A DNA stretch of 64,000 bases. It comes from Pomphorhynchus laevis (lineage: Eukaryota; Acanthocephala; Palaeacanthocephala; Echinorhynchida; Pomphorhynchidae). This document shows, in pieces, positions 58,338 to 64,000 of the stretch. The stretch lies in assembly GCA_012934845.2 (NCBI GenBank), contig WNNJ02003677.1, positions 124,001-188,000 of the forward strand, read 5' to 3'. The notes under the pieces were generated by a model, which was given only the letters and a program-made list of their open reading frames with translations, searched no databases and was not told the origin of the DNA. The position numbers were made by a program, and so were the translations under genes. The stretch's first letter is position 1, and each line of letters begins with the position of its first letter.

Positions 58338-58800
58338 TTTGTCTGAATCGCAATTAAAGATACACTTTGACTATAACATAACATCAATGAAGATATCATA
58401 GCATTTACATGATTGTATGCAAAGCGGAGTATTTAAATTGTAACCTATATATAATTGAAATTAATTGCGCAAACGATTGTATTTATAACAAATTCTACAT
58501 TATTCATATAAACATTTACTTATCTGATGCAGTTTTAAATAAATGACTTTATCGGATAGTCAAAATTTACATCGTTTAAAATGCATAGACTCAGTATATG
58601 ATCTGATTTTTATTGAAAATATAAAGCGCTGATCAGTAGAATAACTAATGTTTCAGGACCTTTGAATTTGTTGAACATTTGATATTTGATGATTTACATT
58701 ATAAAATCCACTTTAACTGTTGATACTTGATAAATTCATATACGTTACACATATCTTTAAAACTTACATTTTATATTTTAAAAAATTGTAAAGTTTTAAT
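58338..58800 (+). repeat. Dispersed-repeat copies after the Penelope element
   Basis: Matches parts of 52,180-52,390 (GATATCATAGCATTTAC, AAGCGGAGTATTTAAATTGT, ACGATTGTATTT) and of 53,030-53,100. A degenerate terminal motif ATAGACTCAGTATATGATCTG at 58,586 suggests another short Penelope-end remnant within. Confidence 0.6.
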
Positions 58801-58809
58801 TATTTTAAA

Positions 58810-59115
58810 CATACAGAGTCTATTATTTATTAATCAATTCACAAAAATTGAATTTTATTTAAAATTTTAATTTATTATTTTAACTTAATATAAACTATAT
58901 AAAATCTCATAACAGTTATTTATAATTATTTATTATTTAACCAATTATTTGACTTTTATTTGAAATTTAAATTTTTTATTTTAACTTAATACAAATTTAA
59001 TAAAATCTTATAACAATTTTTTATAATCATTTTTTTATTTATTATTAAATTCTACTTTAGCATTATTTATATCTTATAATTATATTTAATACGTAGACTC
59101 AGTTGGCTGATTTGA
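58810..59115 (+). mobile_element. Penelope 3'-end fragment
   Basis: Starts around GTCTATTATTTATTAATCAA, matching the sequence after the GACCTC box of the full copy, and ends with ACGTAGACTCAGTTGGCTGA. Internally it holds an approximate duplication of the TTTTATTTTAACTTAATA block. Confidence 0.6.
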
Positions 59116-59119
59116 TTTA

Positions 59120-59690
59120 TAAAGAATGATAAAATTACGTCTTGGATATGTTTAGCGAATGTAGCCATATTTGATGACATTCTAACGCTCGAATTTGTAA
59201 AATTTATTTGTAAATTATGGATTAGCTATTTGAATGTCATGATGCACTTGAATCTCGAAATCTACTCTCATACGATTACATAGCGTGACCAAACAGATCA
59301 TATTATTTACTCGATTGTATGAAAAGTAGAGTATTAAATTGTAACTTGATCATAATTAAAATAAATCGCGCAAACAGTTGTATTTGTAACAAATTATACG
59401 TTCTTCAAGTTTATATTTACATAGCTGGTGCATTTTTTAATAAATGACTTTATCGGATATATAAAAATTCAATTGTGTTTAAAACAAAATTGTTTAAATT
59501 ATAAAAATGCATTTAGGGTTAATGTATGTAAAGCGTAGTTTGGCAAACTATTCAGAACAAAAATATTTAACAGCTTAAACACACAGTAAGCATCCGAGCT
59601 TTAATGCTAGTCCGATGATGATGTTTTTGTCCTTTGGGCATAACAGAGGACAACTAATAGAAAAGGAAACGTTTAGTATGTCCAAGTTTG
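59120..59690 (+). repeat. Dispersed-repeat copy
   Basis: Parallels 52,000-52,605: GATAAAATTACGTCTTG, CACTTGAATCTCGAAATCTA, AACAAATTATACGTTCTTCA, and the box AGCTTTAATGCTAGTCCGAT with its GTCC/GGAC stem near 59,630-59,655. Confidence 0.75.
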
Positions 59691-60039
59691 GTTAATGCGA
59701 TTAAAGAATTGTCATAACTTAATAGAGGATTGTAATGTCCTATAATCCGGTATAAGAGTTTGTTACCGTTAGAAATTAACTGTAACTAATTTTCAAGAAA
59801 GTTTTATGGATTTTTTATCATTTTACAAAATATAAAACAATATAAAACATTTGTGTAAACTATAACTGAAATGTTTGAGTTCCAGTGGACGATAATACAT
59901 TTGTGACATGTTTCTGATGCATACAACAGTACACTTAGATTGGTCAACTGTTTAAGTTAAGTTGCTGATTATACACGATTCGGTGTTGTTATGAAATGTA
60001 TTCACTTTACCAAAAGTAAGCAATATACTACGATGCTAG

Positions 60040-60640
60040 CCATGCCATCAAAGTCTAGAAATCAATAGATACGACGGAATGGTGCGATTGACCATGGAAA
60101 GAACTCTTAATATCACGCTGAACGACAGCGGATGGAATCAAACAACATTACTTGTTAAAATGAGAGGACTGGGAATCCCAACAAGGCAAAATATCGTGTG
60201 CCAGCCCTTTTGCAATCGGTAAGCGGATCTCAGAATATAATTGGTTCAATCCTACCAAACGTTCGGACAGCATTTATAGCATATGACGACGCGGCATATG
60301 CACAAGGATTGCTGAAATGGCAATACATATGCAGAGGTGATGTTTCACTGGAAACACACTTACAGAGACAGTTGCCTCAATCATTGCTAAATATACTCTA
60401 CGAAAATCTCGTTCGGAGCGCTACGGATAAGGTTAGCATTTCACCACTAAAAGCAGTTTAATCTCCATATTCAGGAGCGTGTCTGCAGTAAATACATATA
60501 ACCGCGGTTGGTACTCGACCTGGGCATTAACAGCATGACAATAACGGTCGTTTTGTGTCTGGGTCTTCCGAACTGTACAGCCCATGTTTGCAGCTGTGGA
60601 TCACGCATCGACTGTTTTGAAAGACTGATTAAATTGCCCG
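60040..60640 (+). pseudogene. LINE C-terminal fragment (same family as 39.9-40.9 kb)
   Basis: LVKMRGLGIPT (60,150-60,190), then in another frame MPALLQSVSGSQNIIGSI (60,198 on) and THLQRQLPQSLLNIL, and further on LGLPNCTAHVCSCGSRIDCF. The last is the Cys/His block that follows the same region in related LINEs. At least two frame changes. Short 5'-truncated relic. Confidence 0.65.
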
Positions 60641-60969
60641 TTGATTAAATTGTACGAAACAAACTCAACTCAAAAATGCTTTATTTCAATATTTTCAAAA
60701 ATCATTAATTAAAATTATGAATTTAAGGTGAAGTTTTAACTTTGACTACAAATTTTTTTATCATTTTGCTTATTGATTTGTTAATGTAAGGCCCGGGATC
60801 CAGTTGATGAATGCATAAATAAAACATTCTATGCAAATCATAAAACGTTAACGCTTAATTAATAAATAATGCATTAATAAATAAATTATAATATATATAA
60901 TTACCTATAATATAAATATTTTTATGTTAAATATTTAAAATAACGAAATATATAATGAAATTATGTAAG

Positions 60970-61690
60970 TTAATTTCTAGCGGTAACAAACTATAAAATC
61001 GGAATATTGGACAATACAATTCAATGTAAAGTTATGGCAATACACTAATTGCATAATCGATAAACATGGATATATCAAACTTTTCCTTTTTAATAATTGT
61101 CCTCTGTTATGTCCAATTGACAAAAACATCTTCATCGGACTAGCAAAATATCTAAGATGCTTACTGTGTATTAAAGTTCTTATAATGTTTTGTTCAGAAT
61201 ATTTTGCTATTCTACGCTATACATAAATTAACTTTAAATGCATTTTTACAACTTCGACAATTTGGTTTTAAAACACAATTGAATCTTTAACATTTCGATG
61301 AAGTCACTTATTAAAAGATGCTTCAGTTAAATAAATGACAATTTAAAAGACGTATATTTTTTTACAAATTTAACAGTTTGCGCAATCTATTTTAATTAAA
61401 TATTTACAATTTAAATTTCCTTATTTTCTTACAGGCAAGTAAATATTATTACATCTTCAGTGATCTTACGTAATAGTAACCGTGTACCTTCTTTGCGAAT
61501 AATTAACAACGTCAAATATTTAACATAAAAATAAGACAGAAAGAGCGAGCACGATAATTTCAAAGCCGATTTTAAAATCAAAAAGACCGTTTCATACAGT
61601 GCTTTGCAATAAAAATATTAAATTAATTAAACTCCAAATGATGTTAAAATTTAAATTGAAATCAGTTTAAAAATAATCAATACAAAGTTC
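60970..61690 (-). repeat. Dispersed-repeat copy, inverted
   Basis: The hairpin box appears in reverse orientation (ATCGGACTAGC... at 61,130-61,165), followed by sequence matching the reverse complement of 53,130-53,530 (ATTTAACTGAAGCATCTTTT-type blocks, CTTACAGGCAA). This is the only inverted copy of the cluster. Confidence 0.75.
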
Positions 61691-61899
61691 ATTAGGCTCA
61701 TTAAAAAATTGGAAAAATATTTGATTACTGCGTTGTATAAAAAGAAAGGTATAAAAAGAATGATGTTGTTCGTTATTAAAATAAATCGCGTCTACGATGA
61801 GAGATACAAAAGTGTATTTTTTAAGTTAACATTCAGTCGACTGTTGTATTTTTTAAATATTGGCAGAACGATCAGAGCCAAGAATTTTTAAACGTTAAA

Positions 61900-63780
61900 C
61901 TGACAGTAAGATTTTAGCTTCTATGCCAGTTAGAGGAAGATGTTATGTGGACAATACCGAAATTAACGCAAATGTATATGGATGGATCGTGAATCATACC
62001 GCCTGGAAGAATATGAACATTATGAATATCATAATGTAATTTTAAGAATATGAAGAATATTAGTTAAGCTCGTTTACACCAATTAGCGTTTTTGTAAACT
62101 AAGAATGTACACATTATGTTCTTGAAGGCAGAACTCTAAAAAATTATGTTCTAAGCGTGTTGTTCTAAATGATGCCTTGTATCAAATACTACTTTTAAAT
62201 CAAATATTAATTTAAAATATAACAGTTTATATATAATAAATGTACAAGATATTTTGTAATTTAAATAACACATGAATAATAACTTTGTTTACAAAACTGT
62301 TTGATTTGACCGTGATATTGTATCTCGAGACCAAATTATACGGCGTTCATAAATGCAAAAGACATCAAATATGTTTTTGTATACATAGATGAAAATAATG
62401 ATTTTCTTTGGACGACGATATTTTTTAAAAACAAATTAGAATTTTAATAATTAGTTATACAATAAATCTATATAAAGGTAATATGACATTTACAAATGCA
62501 AGCAAAAAATTTGTTCGCCCTCTTGTGCTTTTACTGTTAACGGCAGGATTGATAATATGATATAGATTTAGTTTTCTTACACGGAAACAGAGTTTTGTTC
62601 AAATTCAATGAGTGTATAGTTTAAAAGAGTAAACGAAATATAAATGCCAAATAACAAATCTGACACTTTGAATTTAAAATTGATATTATCTAAATTTGTA
62701 AAAATATTTCCAATATTAAATAATAAAATATTTAATATTGAATTATATCTACTATAATATAATATGACGTGTAAATATTTAACTTTGGATAATATACGGT
62801 AATTATAATTTTTGATTTTACCGAAAAAATGTGTTGATACATTAGTACATGCATGATTGCTTAAATATATAGTTATAGTTTATCTTTTAGCATGTCATTG
62901 TGCACTTGAATCTCGAAATCTACTCTATAATGATTACGTAACATCACTGAAGAAATCAGAGTAATTACCTGCTTGTTTGAAAAGCGGAGTATTTAAATTG
63001 TAACTTATTTATAATTAAAATAAATCGAGCAAACGATTGTATTTGTAACAAATTATACGTTCTTCAAGCTAATATTTACTTAGCTGATGCATTTTTTAAT
63101 AAATGACTTTATTAGATAGTTAAAGCTTCAATTGTGTTTAAAACAAAATTGTTTAAATTGAAAAAGTGCATTTAGAGTTAAGTTATCTAAAGCGGAGGTT
63201 TGCAAATTATTCAGAACAAAAAATTTTAAGAGCTTAAACACACAGTAAGCATCTAAGCTTTAATGCTAGTCCGATGATGATGTTTTTGTCCATTGGACAT
63301 AACAGAGGACACTATAAAAAAAAAGTTTAGTACATTCATGTGTATCGTTCTATATTCCGGTTTAACTGTTGGTTATCGGTAGAAATTAACTGTTTCTCTA
63401 TGCAGTTTGAAAATAATAGACTTTCTTTTACTAAAAATCAGAACATACACTTCATATAATTTCCTCGAATAATTAGTTATACAATTTTTTTAAAATAAAT
63501 CGCGCAAACAGTTGGATTTGTATTAAATTATAGGTTTTTAAATTAACATTTACTGAACTGATGCTTTCTTTAAAACCGACATTTTAAGTATTTTAAGATT
63601 CAAGTATTGCCTGATTAATTTTTTAATAAATTACTTTATTAATTAGTTAAAGATTCAACTGTGTCAAAAACCAAATTGATTTAGTTGTAAAAATTCATTA
63701 ATAGTTAAAAATCAGTAGGCATTTGAGCTATAATGCTAGTCAGATGTTGATGTTTTATGGGACTAGCCAATTAATGTGTT
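61900..63780 (+). repeat. Dispersed-repeat cluster, right block
   Basis: 62,065-62,670 repeats 50,700-51,300 almost base for base. 62,885-63,310 repeats 52,150-52,600. The ~850 bp between these two segments in the left block is represented by only ~215 bp of different sequence here. A further diverged copy of the box ends at 63,760. Confidence 0.8.
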
Positions 63781-63831
63781 TGAAATATACATTCACAAAT
63801 GTTTCTCATACTTTAATAAATTAAATTGCTT

Positions 63832-64000
63832 AATGATATGTTATTTGTTGAACCATTTCTATTATCTTTGCGTTCTTGCGGCATTCTAACTAGAGGAAGA
63901 GGAAAAACAATGCATTTACAGCAAGTTAAGCGAAAAACGAATCCACTACAATTACACCGATTATTGTAAGCCAGCAAAGGCAAAGTGAGTATTAGCATCA
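63832..64000 (+). mobile_element. 5' end of a third copy of the first LINE, cut by the window edge
   Basis: Reads AATGATATGTTATTTGTTGA, then GCATTTACAGCAAGTTAA and CAGCAAAGGCAAAGTGAGTA. This is the reverse complement of the LINE 5' UTR at 29,670-29,848, with few differences. The two copies diverge upstream of AATGATATG, which defines the 5' end of the element. Confidence 0.85.

Overview
This is eukaryotic nuclear DNA, very AT-rich, from an invertebrate animal. The one clear host gene encodes a cytoplasmic intermediate-filament (IF) protein whose coil 1B has the long, lamin-like length typical of protostome cytoplasmic IFs. Short introns (47-55 nt) alternate with long ones, and many retroelements of non-LTR, Penelope-like and LTR type are present. 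I think of a non-arthropod protostome (flatworm, rotifer, annelid or similar) but cannot fix the phylum.

Layout. 0-14.5 kb: mostly non-coding, with a 14-bp minisatellite, an element with terminal inverted repeats carrying a hammerhead-like motif, a few candidate exons of an unidentified plus-strand gene (8.0-9.3 kb), a solo Penelope end and a ~175-bp satellite array. 14.5-33.5 kb (perhaps to 38.4 kb): the IF gene. Head and rod lie at 14,561-18,858. The gene then appears to branch. One terminal exon (19,514-20,613) adds an Asp/Asn/Lys/Thr-rich linker and a synaptotagmin-like C2 domain, with its own poly(A) signal. Beyond it lie at least seven small exons (22.7-33.5 kb), all symmetric phase 1-1, all entered in the same phase as the C2 exon, and all coding acidic low-complexity tail sequence. 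The long introns between them are full of insertions: a ~4-kb LINE in antisense and several palindromic foldback elements.

34.8-42.4 kb: a GATAA/ATCGAT-type minisatellite, a T/G-skewed block that may be a mitochondrial insertion, a mariner with intact inverted repeats and a decayed DD41D-type transposase, solo Penelope ends, foldback elements with hammerhead-like cores, and the C-terminal part of a second LINE family. 43.7-49.7 kb: a second copy of the first LINE, with a degraded Ty3/Gypsy element between its two surviving parts. 50-64 kb: a dispersed repeat family with a recurrent hairpin box, interrupted by LINE fragments and a Penelope-like element with recognisable reverse transcriptase motifs. 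The window ends just inside the 5' end of a third copy of the first LINE.

The most interesting object is the IF gene: an IF rod joined to a C2 domain, with a cassette-exon tail that looks built for alternative splicing, plus a phase and length discrepancy in coil 1B that predicts a 26-nt microexon. All exon calls are by eye from splice signals, phase and family length; none has been tested against transcripts.
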